A stretch of 64,000 nt of DNA from Bacillus sp. J37 (GCF_000518865.1 NZ_JAEK01000001.1:248001-312000); one strand, 5' to 3'; positions 25,096 through 34,762 are shown, numbered from the stretch's first letter. A program made the numbers and translations. The notes: generated by a model from the sequence alone, not told the origin.

Positions 25096-26103
25096 ATGTT
25101 GTCCTATACCATTCGTCGACTGTTTTCACTCATACCTGTTTTGTTTGGAATGACATTGGTTGTGTTTGCCATTATTCGGGCAATTCCCGGCGACCCGGCA
25201 CAGGTCATCCTTGGACAAAAGGCTACAAAAGAGGCGATTGCTACATTAACAAAAGAATTAGGATTAGATAAACCATGGTTTATCCAATATGTCGATTATT
25301 TACAAGCCCTTTTTACAGGAGATCTTGGTACATCATTACGGACAAGAGGGCCGATAAATGAGGAAATATGGCCATATCTGGCTGCAACCATTGAACTTAC
25401 ACTTGTAGCGATGATTATTGCGATCGTTATTGGAGTCAATGCAGGGATTATCAGTGCGTGGTTTTCAAATTCTTGGTTTGATTATCTTGCGATGGTTTTA
25501 GCATTAATCGGTGTGTCAATGCCTATATTCTGGCTTGGTTTAATGGAGCAATGGGTGTTCTCGATTGAATTAGGATGGTTACCGTCAACAGGAAGGGAAG
25601 ATGTAAGAAATCCTGTTGAGGCGATAACGAATATTTATATGGTTGATACACTTCTTCAAGGTAGAGCAGATCAGTTTGTACAGGTTATTCAACACTTGAT
25701 TCTTCCCAGCCTTGCCCTTGCTACCATTCCAATGGCTATTATCGCAAGAATGACACGTTCCACCATGCTTGAAGTAATGAAATCAGACTATATCCGCACT
25801 GCGAAAGCAAAAGGATTAAACATGTTTTGGGTTGTATATAAACATGCTTTAAAAAATGCCATTATACCCGTTTTAACAGTTATTGGGCTGCAGACAGGTC
25901 TCCTTTTAGGTGGAGCAATTTTGACTGAAACAATCTTCGGGTGGCCTGGTATTGGCCGTTATCTCTATGATGCCATCAGTTACCGTGATTACCCGGTTAT
26001 TCAATCAGGAATTTTAATGATCGCAGCGATTTTTGTTTTGATTAATCTAGTCGTTGATCTATTATATGCCGTTATCGATCCGCGAATTAAATATCATCAA
26101 TAA
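25096..26103 (+). CDS. appB: Peptide ABC transporter permease (AppB/DppB-like)
   Basis: 335 aa from an ATG behind AAAGAGGTG. Six membrane helices are visible (about 9-29, 98-122, 131-155, 200-222, 258-285, 305-328). The N-terminus RRLFSLIPVLFGMTLVVFAI is typical of the DppB/OppB family. The EAA loop that meets the ATPases is DYIRTAKAKGLNMFWVVYKHALKNA. It forms the membrane channel with AppC. Confidence 0.9.
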   Translation: MLSYTIRRLFSLIPVLFGMTLVVFAIIRAIPGDPAQVILGQKATKEAIATLTKELGLDKPWFIQYVDYLQALFTGDLGTSLRTRGPINEEIWPYLAATIELTLVAMIIAIVIGVNAGIISAWFSNSWFDYLAMVLALIGVSMPIFWLGLMEQWVFSIELGWLPSTGREDVRNPVEAITNIYMVDTLLQGRADQFVQVIQHLILPSLALATIPMAIIARMTRSTMLEVMKSDYIRTAKAKGLNMFWVVYKHALKNAIIPVLTVIGLQTGLLLGGAILTETIFGWPGIGRYLYDAISYRDYPVIQSGILMIAAIFVLINLVVDLLYAVIDPRIKYHQ

Positions 26104-26121
26104 CGAAAAGGGGGGATATCA

Positions 26122-27021
26122 ATGGCAGAGGTTGCGAAAAATAAACCTCATACTTTGAATAAGTTAGCAGAAGAACAGGTTACACCACCATGGAAAGAGG
26201 CGTGGCAAACCTTTTGTAAAAATAAATTAGCCTTGGTTGGATTAGGACTTGTGATTTTTTTCCTTATCCTGGCATTACTAGCACCTATTATTGCTCCATA
26301 TGGTTTTAAAGACCAAGAACTGTCTAAACGATTACTAGCCCCATCTAATGAACACTGGTTTGGGACTGATGATTTTGGTAGAGACATTTTTTCCCGCGTT
26401 CTTTACGGTGCAAGAATATCTCTATGGGTTGGTTTCTTTTCAGTATTAGGGTCTGCGATAATTGGTACGTTTCTTGGTATTATTGCAGGTTATTACGGAA
26501 GATGGGTTGATACAATCATCTCAAGGATATTTGATATTATGTTAGCATTTCCTAGTATATTGCTAGCTATTGCAGTTGTAGCTATTCTTGGACCATCCTT
26601 GCAAAATGCACTAATTGCAATCGCTATCATTAATATTCCGAATTTTGGTCGACTTGTACGATCAAAAGTACTGAGTGTCAAACAGGAGGAATACATAATG
26701 TCAGCAAAAGCAATAGGGATGAGGGACAATAGAATTCTTTTTCGGCATATTTTACCGAACAGTATGACACCAATTATTGTGCAGGGGACATTAGCCATTG
26801 CAACAGCTATTATTGAAGCAGCAGCACTGGGTTTCCTTGGCTTAGGGGCTCAAGCGCCAAATCCGGAATGGGGAAAAATGTTATCAGATTCAAAGCAATA
26901 CCTTATGCAGGCTCCTTGGACCTTGTTCTTTCCAGGTTTAGCCATTATGCTAACCGTTTTAGGTTTTAATTTAATGGGAGATGGATTACGAGATGTTCTG
27001 GATCCAAAAATGAAACAGTAG
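26122..27021 (+). CDS. appC: Peptide ABC transporter permease (AppC/DppC-like)
   Basis: 299 aa, 18 bp after appB. The N-terminal OppC_N segment (W-T-F-C-K-N-K-L-A-L-V-G) is followed by the first helix (about 35-58) and the HWFGTDDFGRDIFSRVLYGA motif of DppC proteins. Five further helices follow. The EAA loop is EYIMSAKAIGMRDNRILFRH. The last gene of the operon; a terminator follows. Confidence 0.9.
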   Translation: MAEVAKNKPHTLNKLAEEQVTPPWKEAWQTFCKNKLALVGLGLVIFFLILALLAPIIAPYGFKDQELSKRLLAPSNEHWFGTDDFGRDIFSRVLYGARISLWVGFFSVLGSAIIGTFLGIIAGYYGRWVDTIISRIFDIMLAFPSILLAIAVVAILGPSLQNALIAIAIINIPNFGRLVRSKVLSVKQEEYIMSAKAIGMRDNRILFRHILPNSMTPIIVQGTLAIATAIIEAAALGFLGLGAQAPNPEWGKMLSDSKQYLMQAPWTLFFPGLAIMLTVLGFNLMGDGLRDVLDPKMKQ

Positions 27022-27042
27022 AAAAATTACAGATTATTATTT

Positions 27043-27078
27043 TTAAAAAACTCCAAGTTGCGGGAGTTTTTTATTTTT
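27043..27078 (+). terminator. Terminator of the app-like operon
   Basis: AAAAACTCC / GGAGTTTTT stem with an 8-nt loop, then a T-rich tract. Confidence 0.85.
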
Positions 27079-27180
27079 TCCTTCAAGAAATATCGAAACC
27101 AAATTGCTTTCCAATGATAATTCGATTGGTCTATTTTTCCACCCTATCTCTTACACTATAAAGGAGGAAGGTGAGGAGAT

Positions 27181-28068
27181 ATGCAAATTGATGGTGTATT
27201 TTCAGGTGGTGGAATAAAGGGATTTGCTTTAATTGGAGCATATGAGGTGATTGAAAAGAGCGGGTTCGAGTTTAAACGTCTTGCAGGTACAAGTGCAGGA
27301 TCTATCATTTGTGCGTTTGTCATGGCTGGTTATAAAAGTGATGAAATTTTAGAAATGATGGACGAATTAGACCTGAAAATGTTATTAGATGCCCGAAAAT
27401 CATTTCTACCGCTCCCATTTACAAAATGGATTTCACTCTATTGGAATTTGGGTTTATATCGTGGAGTCAAACTGGAAGAGTGGATCTTTCAAAAGTTAAA
27501 AAACAAAGGGATTTCTACATTTGCGGATTTGCCGGTAGGAAGTTTAAGAGTGGTTGCCTCAGATTTAACAAATGGTCGTTTAATCGTGTTGCCTGATGAT
27601 CTTCTTAAGTATGGAATCGAACCATTATCTTTTTCAGTTGCAAAAGCAGTGAGAATGAGCTGCAGTCTCCCTTATTTTTTTGAACCTGTAAAACTAACAA
27701 CATCAAAAGGGGTTAATATTTTTGTTGACGGTGGTGTACTTAGTAACTTTCCAATTTGGCTTTTTCAGCAAAAAAGTAAACATGTCAAAAAAAGGCCAAT
27801 TCTAGGTATAAAATTGAGTTCTAGTGAACAGGAAAGGCCCGCAAAAGAAATTCATAATGCAATTGATATGTTTAATGCTCTATTTGAAACAATGAAAGAT
27901 GCGCATGATAGCAGACATATTTCCAAAAGACATGAAAAAGATATTGTGTTTATTCCTGTTGAAAACATTGTCACAACAGAATTCGAAATAAATGAACAAA
28001 AAAAACTAGCTCTAATAGAGCTAGGTCGAAGACGAACAAAGGAATTTTTAAAAAATTGGTCGTATTAG
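27181..28068 (+). CDS. yqhO: Patatin-like phospholipase family protein
   Basis: 295 aa. The patatin catalytic dyad region is complete: oxyanion loop GGGIKG (9-14), nucleophile Ser38 in GTSAG, and Asp in the FVDGGVLSNFP motif. It is likely a lipid acyl hydrolase acting in the cytoplasm or at the membrane; the natural substrate is unknown. Same place as B. subtilis yqhO. SD AAGGAGGAAGGTGAGGAG upstream of the ATG is unusually strong. Its stop overlaps the end of the convergent yqhP. Confidence 0.88.
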   Translation: MQIDGVFSGGGIKGFALIGAYEVIEKSGFEFKRLAGTSAGSIICAFVMAGYKSDEILEMMDELDLKMLLDARKSFLPLPFTKWISLYWNLGLYRGVKLEEWIFQKLKNKGISTFADLPVGSLRVVASDLTNGRLIVLPDDLLKYGIEPLSFSVAKAVRMSCSLPYFFEPVKLTTSKGVNIFVDGGVLSNFPIWLFQQKSKHVKKRPILGIKLSSSEQERPAKEIHNAIDMFNALFETMKDAHDSRHISKRHEKDIVFIPVENIVTTEFEINEQKKLALIELGRRRTKEFLKNWSY

Positions 28069-28460
28069 AAAAATGCTCGGTTTTTCTTTTTTCCTTTCTT
28101 TCCTTCAATTACTGTTAAATGTGAAGGTTGTTGCTTTTTCTTTTTAATAGCAGAGGCTTTTTTTGTTTTCTTTACTTGAGATATGTTTCGAACATTTGAA
28201 CCTTTATTACTTCGGTCGTCAAAACGTCTTTTGGATTGTTTCGCAGCTTTTAAATAGGAAGATTGCTCTTTTCCCATTTTTCTTCTAGAAACTAATCGAT
28301 AAATAAGGTAAATTAACCCGGCGATTGCTGCATAGATTGCAATTTGTTTTAAAAGCCATAGAGGCTCTGACACGAGGGTTGTGACAAAACCTATTACTCC
28401 TAATAAAATAATAACCATGACGATCCAATTAGTACGACGAGTCATCCTGACCACCTCCAA
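28065..28460 (-). CDS. yqhP: Small membrane protein YqhP
   Basis: 131 aa. Two hydrophobic helices (about 11-30 and 36-54) are followed by a long, very basic cytoplasmic tail rich in Lys and Arg (KQSKRRFDDRSNKGSNVRN and later KKK runs). Function unknown. Synteny (yqhO-yqhP-yqhQ with the last two on the opposite strand) supports the name. The tail could bind nucleic acid or acidic lipid, which is inference. Confidence 0.75.
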   Translation of the reverse strand: MEVVRMTRRTNWIVMVIILLGVIGFVTTLVSEPLWLLKQIAIYAAIAGLIYLIYRLVSRRKMGKEQSSYLKAAKQSKRRFDDRSNKGSNVRNISQVKKTKKASAIKKKKQQPSHLTVIEGKKGKKKNRAFF

Positions 28461-28489
28461 GAAAAGATACCAATCAAAATACGCTCAAA

Positions 28490-29437
28490 TTACACGATTT
28501 GCTCTGCGGATGTCTGAGTCTCTTTTTCCATCCGAAGAAGTTCATTAAAACTTGCGATTGCTACTTCAACTTGGTCATTTGTAGGTTCTTTTGTCGTTAA
28601 GAGTTGTAACCACAAACCAGGATACCCTAAAAATCGCAAAACCGGAATGTGGCGAACCTTATTTGTGAGCTGTAGTACTTCGAAAGAAATACCAAGTACG
28701 ACAGGTATTAAAGCCAAGCGGTTTACGATTCTTAACCATAATGGATCTGTCGGAACAAGTGTGTAAACAAAAACACCAACAATGACAGTAAAGAGAATAA
28801 AGCTACTGCCGCATCTGTAATGCAATCGTGATTGGCTTTGAACATTTCCAACTGTTAACTCTAGATTGTTTTCGTATGTGTTAATTACTTTATGCTCTGC
28901 CCCGTGGTATTGAAACACGCGTCTTATCAAAGGTGTAAATGAGATAGCATATATGTATGCTAAAAGTAACGCGAGTTTGAAAGCACCTTCTATGAGAATT
29001 TGCCCAAAATCCGAAGAGATGAGGGGACGGAAAAATTCTGCTAAGAAAACAGGTAAAAGCGTAAAGATAACTTTACCAAAGAAAAAGGAAAGAACCCCTA
29101 CTGCTGCAATGCCGAGCCACATTGTTAATTTTGAACCACTTTTCTTTTGTTCTTCAATCATCTGCTCGTCATCCGCCGGATCAACTTCAAAGCGCTCAGT
29201 AGCGAAATTCAAGTGCTTAGACCCGTTAGCACTTGCCTCGATGATCGCGACAATTCCCCGTAAAAAAGGAATTTTTTTCAAAGAAGATAACGTTTTCTGA
29301 TTTTTCCTAGGTAGATGGAAATAATCAATGGAGTTATCTGTTCGACGAATGGCTGTTACGTAGTGGTGTTTTCCACCAAACATAACGCCTTCGATAACAG
29401 CTTGCCCACCATATGCAGGTTTTTTTTCATTTGCCAT
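28490..29437 (-). CDS. yqhQ: DUF1385 membrane protein YqhQ
   Basis: 315 aa. Conserved start GGQAVIEGVMFGGKHHYVTAIRR and the family signature FQYHGAEHKVINTYE in the middle, with about four to five membrane helices (about 105-125, 150-170, 205-225, 235-255). The protein is widespread in Firmicutes and of unknown function. The HGAEH motif suggests metal or catalytic chemistry at the membrane, but this is inference. It lies 29 bp upstream of yqhP and divergent from yqhR. Confidence 0.85.
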   Translation of the reverse strand: MANEKKPAYGGQAVIEGVMFGGKHHYVTAIRRTDNSIDYFHLPRKNQKTLSSLKKIPFLRGIVAIIEASANGSKHLNFATERFEVDPADDEQMIEEQKKSGSKLTMWLGIAAVGVLSFFFGKVIFTLLPVFLAEFFRPLISSDFGQILIEGAFKLALLLAYIYAISFTPLIRRVFQYHGAEHKVINTYENNLELTVGNVQSQSRLHYRCGSSFILFTVIVGVFVYTLVPTDPLWLRIVNRLALIPVVLGISFEVLQLTNKVRHIPVLRFLGYPGLWLQLLTTKEPTNDQVEVAIASFNELLRMEKETQTSAEQIV

Positions 29438-29816
29438 GTGACACCAACCTATCTAATTCTTATTATGGAAGTAAACAATGTTTAATCAGAGATTAACTAT
29501 TATCTCTATAATACAGAATTTAGAAAGAAACCTCTAGAGTGATGTTTAGAAATAAACATTATAAGAGCCAGCAATTTACAAGGAACGATTAAACTGTTTA
29601 TTTGGATGGTAATAATGGACAAATGATCGTGATTTTTCCTTTTTCTAACGTTTAGTTTAAACGAATTGTTGGAAATTATTCCTATACTAACATTATACCC
29701 ACGCTTTTTTTTACTAGACATGATAAAGGTGAAAAAGTGTAAATTTTAACCATAAGATCTATAAGGAAACATGCATACGCAAAAATTGGACATAGTAAGA
29801 ATGGAGGTGTTGGAAA
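29438..29816. other. Intergenic region between divergent yqhQ and yqhR
   Basis: 379 bp with no supported gene, presumably holding both promoters. AT-rich, with no clear repeat or terminator. The only notable element is the SD GGAGGTG at 29803-29809 for yqhR. Confidence 0.5.
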
Positions 29817-30338
29817 TTGGCAGATAAAAAAGAAGATAAAAAGAAAAAAGATCAACCAGATTTAGAGCAGAATAAAAAAGAAGAACCGATGTCTGTGATG
29901 GGGAAGTCGATTGTAACTGGATTTATTGGTGGAGTTTTTTGGAGTGCATTGGCCTATCTAGCTTATATTTTGAATTTCACAGAAGTAAGTCCTAACCTGA
30001 TATTACAACCATTCGCATTAGGAAATTGGAAAGATGGCGTTGTTGGTAATATGATAAGTATTATTATTATAGGATTAATTTCGATTGGAGCAGCATTAGT
30101 GTATTATGCAATTTTAAGACGTTTCGATGGCGTATGGCTTGGTCTTGCTTACGGAGTCGCATTGTGGGCACTGGTATTTTTTGTTCTGAATCCAATTTTT
30201 CCAAATGTAGAAACTGTTCTAGAATTATCTCGTGGAACCATCGTAACAACAATATGTCTTTATATATTGTACGGGGTGTTTATCGGATACTCGATATCCT
30301 TTGAATATAAAGAATTCAATACCAGGTTAGAAAGCTAA
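29817..30338 (+). CDS. yqhR: YqhR-like conserved membrane protein
   Basis: 173 aa from a TTG at 29817, eight bases after GGAGGTG. A very charged cytoplasmic N-terminus (ADKKEDKKKKDQPDLEQNKK) precedes four hydrophobic helices (about 32-52, 77-100, 108-128, 142-162). Found in spore formers at this place. Function unknown. Confidence 0.8.
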   Translation: MADKKEDKKKKDQPDLEQNKKEEPMSVMGKSIVTGFIGGVFWSALAYLAYILNFTEVSPNLILQPFALGNWKDGVVGNMISIIIIGLISIGAALVYYAILRRFDGVWLGLAYGVALWALVFFVLNPIFPNVETVLELSRGTIVTTICLYILYGVFIGYSISFEYKEFNTRLES

Positions 30339-30361
30339 GGAAATCAATAGCTTGATATGGT

Positions 30362-30392
30362 AGAATGTTCATGTAATGAACATTCTTTTTTA
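30362..30392 (+). terminator. Terminator of yqhR
   Basis: AGAATGTTCA / TGAACATTCT stem, then TTTTTTAT. The dispersed repeat copy A starts at its end. Confidence 0.85.
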
Positions 30393-30483
30393 TACGATCA
30401 AAAAGTATATAAATTTTAGGATGATAGTATAAGAAAAACTAAGGCTTTCGCTATTAGGACTTGGCGACAAGCCAAGTTTTCTA
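30391..30483 (+). repeat. Dispersed intergenic hairpin repeat, copy A
   Basis: Starts TATACGATCAAAAAGTATAT and ends in AAGCCAAGTTTTCT. AGAAAAACTAAGGCTT pairs imperfectly with AAGCCAAGTTTTCT, with an inner TCGC/GCGA stem. Copies at 41319, 58174 and 60570. Confidence 0.7.
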
Positions 30484-30570
30484 ATGTCATTTAAACGTAT
30501 CTAATAATATAAGTGCACATCACATTTAGGCACTACATCCTTGCTTATGAAAAGAGGTGTAAAATCATAT

Positions 30571-31014
30571 ATGAGAGTATTAGTTATAAATGGACCGAAT
30601 TTAAATCGATTAGGTGTACGTGAACCAGGAGTTTACGGGTCAAATACATTAACAGATCTTGAAAAGGAACTCTTAACATTTGGTGAAAGGCTCAACTGTG
30701 AAGTGACTTGTTTTCAATCAAATCATGAAGGTGATTTAATTGACGCAATTCATGAAGCGGATGAACAGTATGATGGCATTGTGATCAATCCTGGTGCTTT
30801 TACACATTATAGTTATGCCATTCGGGATGCAATTGCGAGCATCACTGTTCCAGTTATTGAAGTCCATATCTCAAATGTTCATGCAAGAGAGGAATTCCGC
30901 CATACATCAGTGACAGCTCCCGTTACAGCCGGTCAAATTATTGGGTTAGGATTTAAAGGGTATGAATTAGCCATTCTTGCATTAAAAGACAAGATAGGAG
31001 GCAGTAGAACATGA
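30571..31014 (+). CDS. aroQ: 3-Dehydroquinate dehydratase, type II
   Basis: 147 aa from the ATG at 30571 behind AAAGAGGTG; an upstream in-frame TTG at 30541 is rejected for lack of an SD. Third step of the shikimate pathway. Type II features: NGPNLNRLGVREPGVYG with catalytic Tyr22, FQSNHEGDLIDAIHEA, INPGAFTHYSYAIRDA, and the active-site histidine in EVHISNVHAREEFRH. Equals B. subtilis yqhS by position. It overlaps papA (ATGA). Confidence 0.95.
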   Translation: MRVLVINGPNLNRLGVREPGVYGSNTLTDLEKELLTFGERLNCEVTCFQSNHEGDLIDAIHEADEQYDGIVINPGAFTHYSYAIRDAIASITVPVIEVHISNVHAREEFRHTSVTAPVTAGQIIGLGFKGYELAILALKDKIGGSRT

Positions 31015-32072
31015 AATTAGAAAACATTCGCAAACGATTTAAAGAGTTATCTATTGAAGGGCTTGTTATAACAAGTAGTTACAATAGAAGATATATGACA
31101 GGTTTTACAGGAACAGCTGGAATAGCAGTTATTTCTGAAGAGAAAGCTGTGTTTATCACAGATTTCCGTTATACAGAACAAGCGGCAAAAGAAATAGATG
31201 GCTTTGAAATTGTCCAACATACGGGTCCTATTGTTGAGGAAGTTGCAACTCAAGTTGATAAAATGGGAATTAAGAGATTGGGATTTGAGCAAGATCATGT
31301 TACATATCAAACATATACAGCGTATAAAAATGCTTTGAAAAATACAGAGTTTATCCCGGTATCAGGTGCAGTAGAAAAGTTACGCTTGATAAAGTCTCCT
31401 TCAGAGATTAAGATATTAAAGGAAGCGGCAGAGATTGCTGATGCTGCGTATAAACATATTCTTACTTTTGTCAAACCTGGTTTAAAGGAGATCGAGGTAG
31501 CAAATGAGCTCGAATTTTTCATGAGAAAAAACGGAGCTGTTTCTTCATCTTTTGATATCATCGTAGCGTCAGGGTATCGTTCTGCATTACCACATGGCGT
31601 AGCAAGTGAAAAAGAAATTGAAAAAGGTGATTTTGTTACACTTGATTTTGGTGCATACTACAAAGGGTACTGCTCAGACATTACAAGAACGTTTGCTGTT
31701 GGTGAACCGAGTGATGAACTGAAAAATATATACTCTGTAGTACTTGAAGCGCAATTGCGCGGAATGAATGGTATCAAACCTGGAATGACAGGCAAGCAAG
31801 CGGATGCTTTGACTCGAGATTACATAAAAGAAAATGGCTATGGTGAGTATTTTGGTCATTCAACAGGACATGGTCTTGGAATGGAAGTACATGAAGGGCC
31901 GGCTTTATCTTTTAGATCGGATACAATTCTAGAACCAGGGATGGTTGTGACCGTTGAACCAGGTATTTATGTAGCTGGTCTTGGCGGGGTGAGAATTGAA
32001 GACGATACAGTCATCACGGCTAATGGTAACGAGACTTTAACACATTCGCCAAAAGATCTTATTATTTTATAA
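31011..32072 (+). CDS. papA: Xaa-Pro aminopeptidase, M24 family
   Basis: 353 aa. The N-terminal creatinase-like domain (1-125) precedes the pita-bread M24 domain with all five metal ligands: two Asp in TLDFGAYYKGYCSDITRTF, His in GHSTGHGLGMEVHEG, Glu in VTVEPGIYV and Glu in GGVRIEDDT. It removes an N-terminal residue before proline using two metal ions. Matches yqhT, whose neighbour is efp. This pairing with EF-P, which helps polyproline translation, is conserved. Confidence 0.93.
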   Translation: MKLENIRKRFKELSIEGLVITSSYNRRYMTGFTGTAGIAVISEEKAVFITDFRYTEQAAKEIDGFEIVQHTGPIVEEVATQVDKMGIKRLGFEQDHVTYQTYTAYKNALKNTEFIPVSGAVEKLRLIKSPSEIKILKEAAEIADAAYKHILTFVKPGLKEIEVANELEFFMRKNGAVSSSFDIIVASGYRSALPHGVASEKEIEKGDFVTLDFGAYYKGYCSDITRTFAVGEPSDELKNIYSVVLEAQLRGMNGIKPGMTGKQADALTRDYIKENGYGEYFGHSTGHGLGMEVHEGPALSFRSDTILEPGMVVTVEPGIYVAGLGGVRIEDDTVITANGNETLTHSPKDLIIL

Positions 32073-32164
32073 TAGGGAAGACATGTTCTTTACATATAAG
32101 AATGAGGTTATGAGTGAAATGCTCACGTTTCCTTATTTATTTACCAACTTAGGAGGACTATTTC

Positions 32165-32722
32165 ATGATTTCAGTAAATGACTTTCGTACAGGATTAACG
32201 ATTGAGGTGGACAACGGTATTTGGCGTGTAATGGATTTCCAACACGTGAAACCTGGGAAAGGTGCTGCTTTTGTTCGTTCAAAATTACGTAATCTACGTA
32301 CCGGAGCGGTTCAAGAAAAAACATTTCGTGCGGGTGAAAAAGTAGCGAAAGCTCAAATCGAAACTCGTAGAATGCAATACCTTTATGCAAATGGTGATCA
32401 GCATGCATTCATGGATACAGAAACATATGATCAAATTGAATTACCATCATCTCAAATTGAGTATGAATTGAAATTCCTTAAAGAAAATATGGAAGTTCAA
32501 ATTATGATGTTTGGTACAGAAACACTCGGTGTAGAGCTTCCCAACACTGTTGAGTTGGAAGTAACAGACACTGAGCCTGGTATTAAAGGTGATACAGCTT
32601 CAGGCGGTTCTAAACCAGCTACCCTTGAAACAGGTTTAACTGTACAAGTACCATTCTTTATTAACCAAGGTGATCGTTTAATTATTAATACTACTGAAGG
32701 TAGTTACGTTTCACGTGCGTAA
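32165..32722 (+). CDS. efp: Translation elongation factor P
   Basis: 185 aa. Three beta-barrel domains with the KOW-like N-terminus. The modified residue is Lys32 at the tip of [11 protein letters not shown] (5-aminopentanol-modified in B. subtilis). EF-P enters the ribosomal E/P site and rescues stalling at polyproline. SD AGGAGGA is 7 nt upstream. Confidence 0.97.
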   Translation: MISVNDFRTGLTIEVDNGIWRVMDFQHVKPGKGAAFVRSKLRNLRTGAVQEKTFRAGEKVAKAQIETRRMQYLYANGDQHAFMDTETYDQIELPSSQIEYELKFLKENMEVQIMMFGTETLGVELPNTVELEVTDTEPGIKGDTASGGSKPATLETGLTVQVPFFINQGDRLIINTTEGSYVSRA

Positions 32723-32734
32723 TGATTTTAGTGT

Positions 32735-32770
32735 AAAAAGATGCTACTTTTGTTAGCATCTTTTTTTATT
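32735..32770 (+). terminator. Terminator of efp
   Basis: AAAGATGCTA / TAGCATCTTT stem, 7-nt loop, seven T's. Confidence 0.9.
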
Positions 32771-32921
32771 GCCTTCTTCCCTTATCCCCAATATAAATAG
32801 CCATGTAACAAACCTCATGATAGAAATTCATTCATTTTGTTTTTATCTTCTTCCATCTTTTCTGTCTAAAATACTTCTCTTTGGCATATGGTGTACAAAC
32901 TTATGCTTTTAGGAGGACAAC

Positions 32922-33203
32922 ATGAAACGTTTATTTCCACATATTGATTCAACCGTATTCGCTATGGCAGGTCTTAGATTTTTATCAGCAGGAATTGAAT
33001 TAACAGCCGCAATTTTAATGTTGGTTTTTAATGATGTAAAAAAAGCAGTAACGATTAATTCATTATTGGCAATTGTTGGTCCAGTTATTTTTATTGTAAC
33101 GATGACAATAGGAATTTTTCATATTGCCGATCAACTGTCTTATGCAAAACTACTATTTATTGGATTAGGTGTTTTTTTTATCCTCTTTGGGATCTACAAA
33201 TAG
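32922..33203 (+). CDS. yqhV: YqhV-like small membrane protein
   Basis: 93 aa with three hydrophobic helices (about 14-37, 45-64, 72-91) and almost no soluble part. SD AGGAGGA. In B. subtilis yqhV precedes spoIIIAA and is read in the mother cell under sigma-E. Function unknown. Confidence 0.8.
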   Translation: MKRLFPHIDSTVFAMAGLRFLSAGIELTAAILMLVFNDVKKAVTINSLLAIVGPVIFIVTMTIGIFHIADQLSYAKLLFIGLGVFFILFGIYK

Positions 33204-33246
33204 ATGAATTGCCCATATGTTTCACAATAAATCTCCGGGCTTTTAT

Positions 33247-33276
33247 GTCATGAATGTGGTCAAGCATGCATAGATT
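33247..33276 (+). promoter_or_regulatory. Candidate sigma-E promoter of the spoIIIA operon
   Basis: GTCATGAA (33247-33254) and CATAGATT (33269-33276), 14 bp apart, resemble the sigma-E -35 (KMATATT-like) and -10 (CATACAMT). The position, 34 bp before the spoIIIAA start, fits mother-cell expression. Confidence 0.45.
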
Positions 33277-33309
33277 AAAGTAACGAATAGGTTAATAGGA
33301 GGAAGCGGT

Positions 33310-34227
33310 ATGAAAGAGTTGCTAGAAATGCTTCCGGAATCAATAAAAAATGAAATCTCAAAGCTTCATCCTGCAAGTTTGTCTCGAGTAGAAGAAATTC
33401 GTATTCGTATCCTGAAAAAGGTTGAAGTCATCATAGCCGGGAAACCCATTTTTCTCTCATCGATGACAACATATGAAGATTCAATCAATCTATTAAACGA
33501 GCTAAGCCATTATTCAATTTATACGTTAGAAGATGAATTGAAAAAGGGCTATATCACAGTTCGTGGTGGTCACCGTGTCGGGTTAGCCGGCCGGGTGATT
33601 ACAGAAAATGGACGAGTTAAAGCGATACGTGATGTAACATCTTTTAATATTCGAATTGCAAGAGAGAAGCTGGGAATTGCGGAACCATTTGTTTCATATG
33701 TCTACCATCAAAAGTGGTTAAATACCCTTATTATTGGTCCGCCACAAACTGGAAAAACCACTTTATTGCGGGATTTTGCCCGATTAATTAGCAGCGGCTA
33801 TCAACATATTCCTTCACGAAAAGTCGGGATTGTTGATGAGCGATCTGAAATAGCAGGATGTGTTAAGGGGGTACCACAGCACAGATTAGGAGATAGAGTG
33901 GATGTCCTTGATGCATGCCCTAAAGCTGAGGGAATGATGATGCTGATCAGATCAATGAGTCCGGACGTACTTGTGGTTGATGAAATCGGTACTGCTGAGG
34001 ATGCGGAAGCTGTTTTAGAAGCTGTACATGCAGGTGTTCAATTATTTGTTTCTGTACATGGATATAAGGCTAGTGAATTAATGAATCGACCGAGCATCAG
34101 ATCGTTGGTAGAGGCAAATGTGTTTGATAGGTATCTTGAATTATCAAGAAGAGATGGACCGGGAACTGTCCAGCAAATCCTAAATCATCAGGGTAAACAC
34201 TTACTAAAAGAAGGAAGTGTGTCGTAA
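33310..34227 (+). CDS. spoIIIAA: Stage III sporulation protein AA, ATPase
   Basis: 305 aa. Secretion-type ATPase of the SpoIIIA-SpoIIQ channel that joins mother cell and forespore. Walker A at 143-150 (GPPQTGKT), then RKVGIVDERSEIAGC, and Walker B-like MSPDVLVVDEIGTAED. SD GGAGGAAG. First of eight tightly packed genes; the stop touches the spoIIIAB start. Confidence 0.96.
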   Translation: MKELLEMLPESIKNEISKLHPASLSRVEEIRIRILKKVEVIIAGKPIFLSSMTTYEDSINLLNELSHYSIYTLEDELKKGYITVRGGHRVGLAGRVITENGRVKAIRDVTSFNIRIAREKLGIAEPFVSYVYHQKWLNTLIIGPPQTGKTTLLRDFARLISSGYQHIPSRKVGIVDERSEIAGCVKGVPQHRLGDRVDVLDACPKAEGMMMLIRSMSPDVLVVDEIGTAEDAEAVLEAVHAGVQLFVSVHGYKASELMNRPSIRSLVEANVFDRYLELSRRDGPGTVQQILNHQGKHLLKEGSVS

Positions 34228-34743
34228 ATGATCAAATGGATGGGTGCGTTCCTCATCATTATTGCTACAACTTGGGCCGGATTTGAGGCAGCAAAGCATT
34301 TAAGTCAGCGAACTAGACAACTTCGTCAGCTTAAAGTTGCCCTTCAATCCTTGGAGGCAGAGATTATGTATGGTCATACCTCGCTTATTGTGGCAGCACA
34401 GAATATTTCAAAACAGCTTCCAAAGCCATTATCAGGCTTTTTTGAACAGTTTGCTGAAAAGCTAATAAAAGGACACACAAGTGTAAAGGGTGCATGGGAG
34501 GAGAGTTTAAAGGAGATATGGCGCTTAACGGCTTTTAAACAGGGTGAATATGAAGTGTTAAAGCAATTTGGTGAAACGCTTGGTCAGCATGATCGGGTTT
34601 CACAGCAAAAGCATATTAGACTCGCACTTACCCATTTAGAAAGAGAAGAAGCAGATGCTATTGATCGACAAAACCGATATGAACGCATGGTCAAAAGCTT
34701 GGGAGTATTAACGGGGTTGTTATTAGTCATTTTATTGATGTAG
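34228..34743 (+). CDS. spoIIIAB: Stage III sporulation protein AB
   Basis: 171 aa. Short N-terminal membrane helix (about 4-22), a soluble helical middle like the GspF/type II secretion platform fold (LRQLKVALQSLEAEIMYGHT), and a C-terminal helix (about 152-170). Likely inner-membrane platform part of the SpoIIIA channel. Immediately follows spoIIIAA. Confidence 0.93.
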   Translation: MIKWMGAFLIIIATTWAGFEAAKHLSQRTRQLRQLKVALQSLEAEIMYGHTSLIVAAQNISKQLPKPLSGFFEQFAEKLIKGHTSVKGAWEESLKEIWRLTAFKQGEYEVLKQFGETLGQHDRVSQQKHIRLALTHLEREEADAIDRQNRYERMVKSLGVLTGLLLVILLM

Positions 34744-34762
34744 GTGAAAGGGAGTTGTCGCA

